From Candidatus Altarchaeum sp. (GTDB lineage Archaea > Altiarchaeota > Altiarchaeia > Altiarchaeales > Altiarchaeaceae): a stretch of DNA of 15,516 nucleotides. The position numbers and the translations under genes are program-made. Positions within the stretch are counted from its first letter, which is position 1; each line of letters begins with the position of its first letter. The stretch covers positions 1 through 15,516 of the forward strand of contig JAGTWP010000034.1 in the NCBI GenBank assembly GCA_018260755.1, in the 5' to 3' direction. The notes under the pieces are model-generated. The model ran no database searches and had not been told where the DNA came from. It worked only from the letters and a program-made list of their open reading frames with translations. This document shows, in pieces, positions 1 to 6,644 of the stretch.

Positions 1-240
1 TTAAATAGATTATGATTCGAAATTTAAATTTTTGTACTGAAATAATAAAATAATCGCTCTTATACTTATTATTATTGAACTTTTGTGTTTTGCATTTTTA
101 GTGTATTTGAACTTGGATTGATATTTGAATTTGTGCTTGAATTTTAAAATTTGCAAAACTTCAACAATGTGTTTTATCTCCATCAGTGAACATCAACATA
201 AGAGCGTTTCTTTTTAAGAAAAGTTAAAATGATTATAAAT
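1..240. other. Left-edge intergenic region
   Basis: AT-rich spacer downstream of the ligase stop, with no convincing ORF. It contains a block at 54-76 that matches the ligase upstream region (listed separately). It also has a 9-bp inverted pair, cgctcttat at 55-63 and ataagagcg at 199-207, and an 8-bp pair gttttgca/tgcaaaac. Several short variants of ttgaa(c/t)ttg recur between 75 and 155. If the next gene to the left is also on the minus strand, its promoter would lie here. Confidence 0.5.
54..76 (-). promoter_or_regulatory. Block shared with ligase upstream region (possible promoter)
   Basis: These 23 bp match positions 3589-3611 at 22 of 23 bases. Read on the minus strand, both are an (AAT)n run followed by aagtata(a/t)gagcga. 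At 3589-3611 the block ends only 9 bases upstream of the ligase ATG, so it may hold a TATA-like element (agtatatg). The copy here could be the upstream region of an unseen minus-strand gene to the left. A shared repeat with no promoter role is equally possible. Confidence 0.3.
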
Positions 241-3200
241 TTAACCGACTGCCTGTTCGCTTAATTTTTTAACCCTTTCAATCGTATCTGCTTCTTCCGG
301 CGATTTATCATCCCTAAACCGGACTAATCTCGGAAATCTTAAAGCATATCCGCTCGTGTATGAAGGCGATTTCTGGATTTCCTCATAAGCAACTTCAATA
401 ACAATACTTGGCCTGATTTCAACATCTTTCCCTTCTTCTCTTGTAATTAATTCCCTTAAATTTTCCGTCATCTCTTTGAATTCTTCATCCGTGAATCCTG
501 TTCCCAATCTGCCTATTGTTAAAAATTTATTTGTTTCCGGATCTCTGATTGCTAATAAAAACGATGCTAACCATTGTGCCCTTCTTCCTTCCCCCCATGT
601 TCCCCCGACAATTACAACATCTAATGTTTCCATGAGTGGCTTAATTTTATACATATATCCTACTCTTGAACCCGCCTGATAAACAGCATCTAATTTTTTT
701 GCCATCACCCCTTCATGACCTAATTTTAAGGCATAACTATAAAATTTTTCCGCCTCTTCAATATTATCCGTAATTGTTTGTTCCGCCAGACGAAATACCT
801 CCGTCGTCCTTACCGTATTTTCCAAAATTTTTCTCCTGTTCTCAAATTTTTCATTGAGCAGTGATTTTCCGTTCAGATAAACCATATCAAATAAATTTAT
901 TTCAACAGGAATTTTAATAGCAATTTCATCAATATCATATTTTCTCTTTATCCTACGGGATAATGCCTGAAAGACCCTCGGTTTTCTTCTTTCGGAATCA
1001 TCACCCTGTTCTGTGCCACCTTGTCCTATGCCCTGTATTGCTACTGTTTCACCTTCCATAATTACACTGTCCGCTTTCACATTTTCTTTAACCGCTTTAA
1101 CAATTTCCGGAAACTGGGCAGTAACATTTTCAAGTCGTCTTGTAAATAAATAAATTTTATCCTTATTTTTCTGAATTTGTATTCTCATTCCATCATATTT
1201 TACCTCAAATGCACATCTTCCAAATTCATCAATTGCATTTTCAATTGGATTAATGAAGATATTTAAGTTGCCCCTCTCTTTTTTCAAATTATATTCACAT
1301 ATTTTTTCACCACCAAGTTCAACATCAACAATATTCTTTTCTTCGTTAAGTACTATAGCAAGCGAGTTTTTATTATCTTTAATATCTTTAATTAATAGTT
1401 TATTTTCATCTATTTTTTCGATTTCTGCATTTTTTATCCATCCTATCTCTATATCTTTCTCTAAAAATGTCAGGAATTTTTTACTATCCTTTCCGGGAAT
1501 GCACACATACCAATTACGCTTATATATATTTAGCTTACCATCCTCTTCTTTTAAAATGTAATCATAGGTGTCCCCGCAACCCATTTCTAAGCTTGCAGTA
1601 TTTTTTAATTTGTCAATTTTAAACAATAGTGAGTTATTCTCCTTTGTAAAGGATATAGTTTCACCATTATCCCCTTTTTTTATTTCTGCGTTTTCCGCCC
1701 AATTTATTTTTAAGTCATCCTTTAAATGTTTTAGAAGTCCTGAAACATCACCCCAACTAAACAAATACTCAGCATTCTCCTTTAGAAGCCATTTATATTT
1801 CTTATCCTCGCCAAGATCTATATCCACAATGTTTTTTTCTTTGTTAAGTATTATAGTAAGCGAGTTTCCATTATCTTTAACTGCTATGGTATTTTCATCT
1901 ATCCTTTTGATTTCTGCGTTTTTTATCCATTCTAATTCTAAATTTTTCTCTAAAAATGTTATGAATCTTCTACTATCTTTTTCAAGAATCTCGTTCCAGA
2001 TAAACAAATGCATGGGAATATCTTCCCAACTAAACAACTCAGGCCCCATTTTTTGTGCGAGCATAACCCTTATAGGGATACCGATTTCAGGTACAATATT
2101 TTCAAGTCCTTTTATTCCCTTTAATTTTGCAATTTTTGCAATCTTTCCCATGTCAGATGTCAAATTATATGCCGCCTCAATATTTGTAGTAATGGAGGTT
2201 TTTAATTTTTTTCCGAGAGGTGTGTCTGAAAGAAGAATTTTATTAAAACTTTCAATATCCTCTGTTTGTATCTTTTCGATTTTATATATCTTTAGATCTA
2301 CACGCTCCTTTTTTAAAATATACTCCTGCTTCTCTCCACCACTGACTTCTAAGATTATTTTCTTTTCTTCTTCATCGAGTCTGAATATAAGCGATTTTTC
2401 TACTTTTGTAATGGTTATTACTTTGTCATCATCGCTTTTTTCAATTTTTGCATTTTCTATCCATTCTATTTTTAAGTCGCCTTTTAAAAATTTTATAAGT
2501 TCGGCATTGTTTTCAGGAACATCTTCCCAGTTAAACAAATACTCAAGTTTTTTTATTTTAATATAATTATTTTTTGAAAAATCAGTATAGTAATCAAATA
2601 AATTTTCATCCTTTTTTATAGTATTCTCTAACTCACTATCAATCAAAATTTTCTCGGACTTGGTTTTCTCCAAAAGTTCTTGAATTAGTATTCTATCATC
2701 CTTTCTGTATATGTTTGGTATTCCTGCATCCCATTTCAAAATATAACTATATGTCTTTCCATCAACGAGTTCTAACATTGCTTTGTTTTCTTCCTCGTCA
2801 AGTTTTAACCGAAGTGAGTTTTCCCCATTTGTAATCGTTATGATCTGGTTATTGTCGTTCTTTTTTATTTCTGCGTTTTCCACCCATTCTATCTTTAGAT
2901 TATTTCTCAAAAATCCTACGAGTTTTCTGTTATCGTTTCCTGGGACATTATTCCAACCAAACAAATATTTGTTTTCCCCTTCTTCCCCTTTCTGCCATAG
3001 TAAATCCTTCCATAAGATTTCAGCAAAAAAAGCTCTTGCAATCGCATCCCTGATTACACCTTCTCCGATTCCCACCCTCATTTCCCCGAGCAACAATCTT
3101 ATAAAAAATTTTGCTTCTGTTTCCGTTGCCTTTGATAAAATTTTGTCTATTAACTGCATCTTTTTATCCTGCGAGCCATCACCCGCACATTCTGAAATTT

Positions 3201-3579
3201 TTTGAAAACATTCGCTCACTTCTTTTAAGGTTAAATTTTCCGTTTCGGATGAAAATAATGAGTGCTGAATCCTTTCGCTTAAAATTTTACCTGCAACATT
3301 TCCCAAATCACCTTCTTCCCTGATTTTATCCTTAATTCTTTCCTCTTTCCATCCCGTTGTCTTTGATAATGCCTTTACAACGATATTTTCTGCAATTCCT
3401 AACTCTTTATTGCTCCATATAGGAAATGTCTTTCCCTGAAAAAACAACAGCACAATTTGCAGGCATTCATCTGAAACATCGGCAATAAATTTAGCAACGA
3501 TATTTGTAAGTTCAATCCTTCCTGTAATGCTTTCTTTATCTATTTTGTCAAAAATTTCAGCGATTCTTATGAAGTCCAT
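241..3579 (-). CDS. lig: ATP-dependent DNA ligase with two large in-frame insertion blocks
   Basis: Seals nicks in duplex DNA during replication and repair, using ATP to form a ligase-AMP intermediate. The archaeal ligase scaffold is complete. The N-terminal DNA-binding domain covers residues 1-190 and resumes at about 464-512 (AYNLTSDMGKIAKIAK). The adenylation domain has the KYDG motif at 794-797 (nucleophilic Lys794), TRRLEN at about 813, EGE at 842-844, EGVMAK at 956-961 and KIKP at about 978. The OB domain ends with RFPRLVRFRDDK and EEADTIERV. Archaeal homologues have about 560 residues; this one has 1112. The excess lies in two blocks, roughly 190-463 and 513-778, which contain five copies of a repeated module. 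The second block separates the MLAQ segment from the catalytic KYDG. No active-site motif is lost. The ATG at 3579 begins a normal ligase N-terminus. The identification is secure; activity with the insertions in place is inferred. Confidence 0.95.
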   Translation of the reverse strand: MDFIRIAEIFDKIDKESITGRIELTNIVAKFIADVSDECLQIVLLFFQGKTFPIWSNKELGIAENIVVKALSKTTGWKEERIKDKIREEGDLGNVAGKILSERIQHSLFSSETENLTLKEVSECFQKISECAGDGSQDKKMQLIDKILSKATETEAKFFIRLLLGEMRVGIGEGVIRDAIARAFFAEILWKDLLWQKGEEGENKYLFGWNNVPGNDNRKLVGFLRNNLKIEWVENAEIKKNDNNQIITITNGENSLRLKLDEEENKAMLELVDGKTYSYILKWDAGIPNIYRKDDRILIQELLEKTKSEKILIDSELENTIKKDENLFDYYTDFSKNNYIKIKKLEYLFNWEDVPENNAELIKFLKGDLKIEWIENAKIEKSDDDKVITITKVEKSLIFRLDEEEKKIILEVSGGEKQEYILKKERVDLKIYKIEKIQTEDIESFNKILLSDTPLGKKLKTSITTNIEAAYNLTSDMGKIAKIAKLKGIKGLENIVPEIGIPIRVMLAQKMGPELFSWEDIPMHLFIWNEILEKDSRRFITFLEKNLELEWIKNAEIKRIDENTIAVKDNGNSLTIILNKEKNIVDIDLGEDKKYKWLLKENAEYLFSWGDVSGLLKHLKDDLKINWAENAEIKKGDNGETISFTKENNSLLFKIDKLKNTASLEMGCGDTYDYILKEEDGKLNIYKRNWYVCIPGKDSKKFLTFLEKDIEIGWIKNAEIEKIDENKLLIKDIKDNKNSLAIVLNEEKNIVDVELGGEKICEYNLKKERGNLNIFINPIENAIDEFGRCAFEVKYDGMRIQIQKNKDKIYLFTRRLENVTAQFPEIVKAVKENVKADSVIMEGETVAIQGIGQGGTEQGDDSERRKPRVFQALSRRIKRKYDIDEIAIKIPVEINLFDMVYLNGKSLLNEKFENRRKILENTVRTTEVFRLAEQTITDNIEEAEKFYSYALKLGHEGVMAKKLDAVYQAGSRVGYMYKIKPLMETLDVVIVGGTWGEGRRAQWLASFLLAIRDPETNKFLTIGRLGTGFTDEEFKEMTENLRELITREEGKDVEIRPSIVIEVAYEEIQKSPSYTSGYALRFPRLVRFRDDKSPEEADTIERVKKLSEQAVG
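1255..1512 (-). repeat. Invasive FxW/VPG module, ligase copy 5
   Basis: Ligase residues 690-775, with a degenerate start (NWYVCIPGKDSKKF), core IGWIKNAEIEKIDEN and end GNLNIF. The native ligase sequence resumes directly (IENAIDEFGRCAFEVKYDG), so the array ends about 16 residues before the catalytic KYDG. It resembles copy 3 more than its adjacent copy 4, giving an A-B-A order in block 2. Confidence 0.8.
1516..1770 (-). repeat. Invasive FxW/VPG module, ligase copy 4
   Basis: Ligase residues 604-688, opening EYLFSWGDVSG and slightly shortened after the opening motif, with core KINWAENAEIKKGD and end KLNIYKR. Only one residue separates it from copy 3 and one from copy 5, so block 2 is a head-to-tail array. 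It belongs to the subgroup of copies 1 and 2. Confidence 0.85.
1774..2040 (-). repeat. Invasive FxW/VPG module, ligase copy 3 (double start)
   Basis: Ligase residues 514-602, first copy of block 2, inserted soon after the MLAQ segment of the adenylation domain. It begins twice: LFSWEDIP is followed at once by HLFIWNEILEKDSRRF, as if a truncated copy start precedes a second start. The core is LEWIKNAEIKRIDEN, and it lacks the usual NIYK end. It groups with copy 5 (shared WIKNAEI, IDEN, EKNIVD). Confidence 0.8.
2281..2544 (-). repeat. Invasive FxW/VPG module, ligase copy 2
   Basis: Ligase residues 346-433, opening EYLFNWEDVPENNAEL, with core KIEWIENAKIEKS and end LKIYK. It is separated from copy 1 by a charged linker of about 50 residues (294-345) and followed by about 30 residues before the ligase fold resumes. 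The codons for its core are visibly similar to copy 1 at DNA level, for example the ccattctat(c/t)ttta stretches near 2886 and 2461. Confidence 0.85.
2701..2970 (-). repeat. Invasive FxW/VPG module, ligase copy 1
   Basis: Ligase residues 204-293. This is a full copy: it opens LFGWNNVPGNDNRKL, has the core KIEWVENAEIKK, then beta-strand-like sequence ending YILK and NIYRK. It is the first copy of block 1, inserted between the RDAIARAFF helix of the DNA-binding domain and the AYNLTSDMG helix. Together with copies 2 and 4 it forms one sequence subgroup. Confidence 0.85.
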
Positions 3580-3588
3580 TTTTAATGT

Positions 3589-3611
3589 TCGCTCATATAC
3601 TTATTATTATT
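3589..3611 (-). promoter_or_regulatory. Possible ligase promoter region
   Basis: Lies just upstream of the ligase ATG. The minus strand reads aagtatatgagcga, a weak TATA-like match. The same block recurs at 54-76 with one mismatch. The TATA-like centre is only about 18 bases from the ATG, close for a canonical archaeal promoter, so this is tentative. Confidence 0.3.
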
Positions 3612-3627
3612 ATTATTATTATTATTA
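3601..3627. repeat. (TTA)9 microsatellite
   Basis: Nine perfect TTA units (TAA on the minus strand) lie between the possible ligase promoter and the TIR-bounded hairpin element. A shorter TTA run lies within the matching block near 66-76. Length change here would alter ligase promoter spacing, but no regulatory role is shown. Confidence 0.9.
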
Positions 3628-3919
3628 GTAACTATTCAGCCACCCAAAAAATTACGAGTAAATTTTTTGATTTTTACGCTCACTTCGTTCGTGTATTTTA
3701 AAATCTTTGAGATTTTAAAATTGTATTTTTTGAAATTTTACGCTCATTTTTCAAACGATTTCGTTTGAAAAATACACGAACGAAAGTGAGCGGACTTCGT
3801 TCGTGTATTTTCAAACAAGTTTGAAAATCGCGGGTATTAAAAAATATTTGAAATATTTTTTAAGATTGAAAATTTATTTATAAATTTTCAGTAAATTTTT
3901 GTACCCTCTGAATAGTTAC
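3628..3919. mobile_element. 292-bp MITE-like palindromic element with 12-bp TIRs
   Basis: This fills most of the 350-base gene-free spacer between ligase and thiI. The ends are perfect 12-bp inverted repeats: gtaactattcag at 3628-3639 and ctgaatagttac at 3908-3919, with partial similarity continuing inward. Inside are consecutive hairpins. Arms are 3646-3654/3659-3668, 3695-3706/3710-3721, 3747-3758/3761-3772, 3774-3787/3794-3806, 3807-3816/3819-3828, 3839-3849/3851-3861 and 3867-3876/3881-3890. A core aacgaagtga occurs in both orientations (3675-3695, 3773-3792 with one extra base, 3791-3808). No transposase is encoded, so any mobility would be in trans. No clear target-site duplication is seen. 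The right end is 10 bases from the thiI stop, so the hairpins could also serve as its terminator. Confidence 0.6.
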
Positions 3920-3929
3920 ATTTTAAATT

Positions 3930-5144
3930 TTAAATTTCTACAATCTCCACCTTACTGAGTGCATCCTCAACCAATTTTTCAACATCTAAATTTTTCTCAA
4001 TCTTCTTTACAATCTCAATCTTTGCCTTTGTTGCAGGATGTTTCGGCATAAATCTCGTACAGGTATCACAATGGGGAAGTATTGAAATTTCATAAGTTCC
4101 TATTTCTTTTGCTTTATTGATGATTTCCTCTTTATCAAATCCAATCAAAGGTCTCAATATCGAAATTAAACATGCTTCGCTGATTGTCTTTATATTTTCA
4201 AGTGTCTGCGATGCGACCTGACCGATGGCATCACCTGTAATTATTGCTTTGGCATCTTCTTTTTCACAAACTTTTTCAGCAATTCTCAGCATAAACCTTC
4301 TGTAAAGCACAATCCTAAACCTTTCAAATTCTCCCGCTGTATTCACAAAAATTTCTCTCTGCAAATCGGCAAAAGGAACAAAATAAATTTTTCCCTCAAA
4401 CTGAAATTTATCCAAAATTTTAACAATGGTTTTGACTTTTTCCAGGGACTCAATTCCTGTATACGGAAACGAATGAAAATGGACAAATACAACTTCGCAT
4501 CCTCGCTTCATAGCATAAAATGAAGAAACAGGAGAATCAATTCCGCCTGAAATCAATGAAACAACCTTCCCAGAAACACCGACAGGCAGCCCTCCGATGC
4601 AGCCGAACTTTTTTGTATATAAAAATGCGCTCCGAGTGGTAATTTCAATAATAACTTCAGCATCAAAATTTTTCAGAGAGACATTTTTCTTTAAATCGGC
4701 AATTATACGCTCACCTACTATTTCATTTATCTGCTGCGATGTCCAAGGAAATTTTTTGTCCGCACGAACAGCGGAAATTCTGAATGTGTTAAAATTTTTT
4801 CCGCTTAATAAAAACACTGCTGTATCTTTTATTGCATCAATTTCGCAAGGACATTTTATTGCATAAGAAAAATGTGCGATTCCTATGACATTCTTTAAAA
4901 TTTCGGAAATTTTTTTATATCCTTTTTCCCCTTCATCTGCTTCTTCATCTAATTCAACAACAAATCGCCCTGAAATTTTTTTCAAAAGAAATTTAATGCT
5001 TTCTTTTTTAAGTGCCTTTTCAATGTTGTTCTTTAAAGCATCTTCAAAAAATCCGCGATTATTACCTTTAAGAGCTATTTCTGCGTAATGAATAACTACA
5101 TATTTAAATTTCATCATAAATTTCTTAATTCGCATTATTTTCAT
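3930..5144 (-). CDS. thiI: tRNA 4-thiouridine synthetase ThiI (no rhodanese domain)
   Basis: ThiI adenylates uridine 8 of tRNA for replacement by sulfur to give 4-thiouridine; in some organisms it also serves thiazole synthesis. Numbering from the ATG at 5144: N-terminal ferredoxin-like region with the characteristic HYAEIALKGNNRGFFE at about 19-34, a THUMP domain to about residue 175, then the ATP pyrophosphatase domain with the PP-loop SGGIDS at 199-204 and GDAIGQVASQTLENI at 304-318. The C-terminal HCDTCTRFMPKHPATK aligns with the family DCCTxFxPKHPxT segment. There is no C-terminal rhodanese domain, as is usual in archaea, so sulfur must come from another donor. The frame is open upstream to a TTG at 5156, but I prefer the ATG at 5144, preceded by gcgga; ATGs at 5117 and 5114 fit the family N-terminus even better. 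It follows trpD by under 20 bases and is probably co-transcribed. Confidence 0.9.
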   Translation of the reverse strand: MKIMRIKKFMMKFKYVVIHYAEIALKGNNRGFFEDALKNNIEKALKKESIKFLLKKISGRFVVELDEEADEGEKGYKKISEILKNVIGIAHFSYAIKCPCEIDAIKDTAVFLLSGKNFNTFRISAVRADKKFPWTSQQINEIVGERIIADLKKNVSLKNFDAEVIIEITTRSAFLYTKKFGCIGGLPVGVSGKVVSLISGGIDSPVSSFYAMKRGCEVVFVHFHSFPYTGIESLEKVKTIVKILDKFQFEGKIYFVPFADLQREIFVNTAGEFERFRIVLYRRFMLRIAEKVCEKEDAKAIITGDAIGQVASQTLENIKTISEACLISILRPLIGFDKEEIINKAKEIGTYEISILPHCDTCTRFMPKHPATKAKIEIVKKIEKNLDVEKLVEDALSKVEIVEI

Positions 5145-5159
5145 TAATTCCGCCAAAAT

Positions 5160-6173
5160 TCAGACATTGTTTGTCCATCTTATCAGTTCATCCAGTTTCT
5201 TCATCGCATTTCCGCTTTCAATTGATTTCTTTGCAATTTCAATTGCCTCGTCAAAATTTTCCGCTTTTTTTCCGACGATGATTCCTGCCGCAGAATTAAG
5301 CAAAACGATATTTCGCTTTGGCAAAATTTCTGCACTTTTATCATCGCTCAAAATCCGCTTTATTATTTCTGCATTGAAGGATGCATTTCCTCCTCTTATA
5401 TCTTCAAGATTTGCTTTTTCAAAGTATTTGTCCGGCTCAATATAATATGTTTTTATTTGGTTGTTCCGTAATTCGGAAATTTTTGTCCTGAAAATATTTG
5501 AAATTTCATCCATTCCGTTACTGCTCGCCACTATGGCACGCTCCAAACCTAAAATTTTCAACACACCACAAAATTTTTCAGTAATATCTTCACTGAATAC
5601 CCCCAAAACCTGTCCCTTTACATTTGCAGGATTTGCCAAAGGTCCCAACATATTAAAAACAGTTCGGACGCCAATTTCTTTCCGGACAGGCATCACATTT
5701 TTCATTGATTTGTGATATAATGGAGCAAACATAAATCCAAGTCCGATTTTGTTGATACATAGTTCAGTTATTTTCGGTTCTATATCAATTTTGACATTTA
5801 ACGTTTCAAGAACATCCGCACTGCCTGATTTTGATGTTATCGCCCTGTTTCCATGCTTCGCAACCTTAATTCCTGTTCCAGCAACAACAAACATCGCACA
5901 TGTAGAAATATTAAATGTATTAAATTTATCGCCCCCTGTTCCACAGGTGTCAATTGCATAATCATCAACATGCACCTTCTCGGCAAAATTTCGCATAATT
6001 TTTGCCATTGCTGCAATTTCGCCTGCCGTTTCGCCTTTCATTCGCAGACCTGTCAAAAATGCTGCCATCTGTGCATGTGTTGCCTCTCCTTTCATAATTA
6101 AATTCATTGCATGACTTGCTTCTTCATCACTTAAATTTTCCCTGTCAACAAGTTTTTGAATAATCGGTTTCAT
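5160..6173 (-). CDS. trpD: Anthranilate phosphoribosyltransferase
   Basis: Transfers the phosphoribosyl group of PRPP to anthranilate, the second committed step of tryptophan biosynthesis, in the cytoplasm. The 337 residues match the family length. Visible motifs are the PRPP-binding GTGGD at 78-82, KHGNRAITSKSGSAD at 106-120, an Arg-rich VRKEIGVR at 163-170 in the anthranilate-binding region, LGPLANPAN at 176-184, and the metal-binding MDEIS at 221-225. The MDEIS and KHGNR signatures favour TrpD over thymidine/AMP phosphorylases of the same fold. No other trp gene is in the window, so it stands apart from a trp operon here. It is first in a probable two-gene transcript with thiI and carries no invasive module. 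The ATG at 6173 gives a normal N-terminus. Confidence 0.92.
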   Translation of the reverse strand: MKPIIQKLVDRENLSDEEASHAMNLIMKGEATHAQMAAFLTGLRMKGETAGEIAAMAKIMRNFAEKVHVDDYAIDTCGTGGDKFNTFNISTCAMFVVAGTGIKVAKHGNRAITSKSGSADVLETLNVKIDIEPKITELCINKIGLGFMFAPLYHKSMKNVMPVRKEIGVRTVFNMLGPLANPANVKGQVLGVFSEDITEKFCGVLKILGLERAIVASSNGMDEISNIFRTKISELRNNQIKTYYIEPDKYFEKANLEDIRGGNASFNAEIIKRILSDDKSAEILPKRNIVLLNSAAGIIVGKKAENFDEAIEIAKKSIESGNAMKKLDELIRWTNNV

Positions 6174-6202
6174 TTTGTTTGTGATTTGGTTTATGCGAAA
6201 TT

Positions 6203-6210
6203 TATTTAAA
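6203..6210 (-). promoter_or_regulatory. Probable TATA box of trpD-thiI
   Basis: The minus strand reads tttaaata centred about 33 bases upstream of the trpD ATG. That fits an archaeal box A with a short 5' leader. The surroundings are very AT-rich, so chance matches are likely. Confidence 0.35.
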
Positions 6211-6287
6211 TTTGTTTAAGCCTGTGATTATTTTTAATCTTATTTAAAAATTTTATAAATTTTTAAGTCTCCGAATGAAATGAGGTG

Positions 6288-6310
6288 ACAAAATGTTTGA
6301 AACATTTTGT
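6288..6310. repeat. 23-bp inverted repeat
   Basis: The arms acaaaatgttt and aaacattttgt are exact reverse complements with one base between them, so it is close to a perfect palindrome. It directly borders the tandem array at 6316 and resembles in style the short hairpins inside the 3628-3919 element. Confidence 0.75.
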
Positions 6311-6315
6311 AAATA

Positions 6316-6485
6316 TACAAACGAAGTGAATGTAAGATACAAACGAAGTGAATGTAAGATACAAACGAAGTGAATGTAAGATACAAACGAAGTGAATGTA
6401 AGATACAAACGAAGTGAATGTAAGATACAAACGAAGTGAATGGAACGAAGTGAATGGAACGAAGTGAATGGAACGAAGTGAACGT
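6316..6485. repeat. Tandem array of 22-bp then 14-bp units
   Basis: Five perfect 22-bp units start at 6316, 6338, 6360, 6382 and 6404, and a sixth, partial unit starts at 6426. The array then changes to a 14-bp period (aacgaagtgaatgg) at 6430, 6444 and 6458, with a diverged last unit at 6472 (aacgaagtgaacgt). Both unit types contain aacgaagtgaa. The same core lies in the 3628-3919 element as tacacgaacgaagtgagcgta on the minus strand. Units are directly abutting with no spacers. Confidence 0.95.
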
Positions 6486-6644
6486 AAGGGATGTTATCAG
6501 ATTAATAAGATATGTTACAGATAAAATTCCGACAGGTCTTTTTAGGTTGGCAAATTATAAAATTTAAAAAAATATAAAAATTAAATTTAAACTTATCCGA
6601 ACCTATAACAAAATTCTTTTATCCCTACCTTATACTGCCTAAAA

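Larger units (their letters stand above)
6174..6644. other. 471-bp gene-free spacer between TBP and trpD
   Basis: No coding region is supported. From right to left it holds an AT-rich stretch after the TBP stop with T-runs on the minus strand (about 6547-6590) that could terminate TBP transcription, the tandem repeat array at 6316-6485, a near-perfect inverted repeat at 6288-6310, and the trpD promoter region at about 6200-6240. Confidence 0.6.

Noticed and set aside
1253-2566. Plus-strand ORFs opposite the ligase inserts (1253-1561, 1568-2566 and others)
   Set aside because: They are Ser/Phe/Ile-rich antisense readings of the Lys/Glu/Asn-rich module codons, without recognisable domains.
1255-2970. 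Inteins in the DNA ligase
   Set aside because: The insert junctions lack a Cys/Ser first residue and a terminal His-Asn followed by Cys/Ser/Thr, and no homing endonuclease motif is visible. The inserts are repeated small modules that also occur at a protein N-terminal region in TBP.
3618-3930. Target-site duplication flanking the TIR element
   Set aside because: The left flank is a TTA microsatellite and the right flank is AT-rich, so any short match (such as att) is not meaningful.
3930-5156. TTG at 5156 as the thiI start
   Set aside because: It adds four residues with no family support and lies 3 bases from the trpD stop without a clear ribosome binding site. ATGs at 5144, 5117 or 5114 fit better.
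6316-6485. CRISPR array
   Set aside because: The 22-bp and 14-bp units abut directly with no unique spacers, and no cas genes are in the window.
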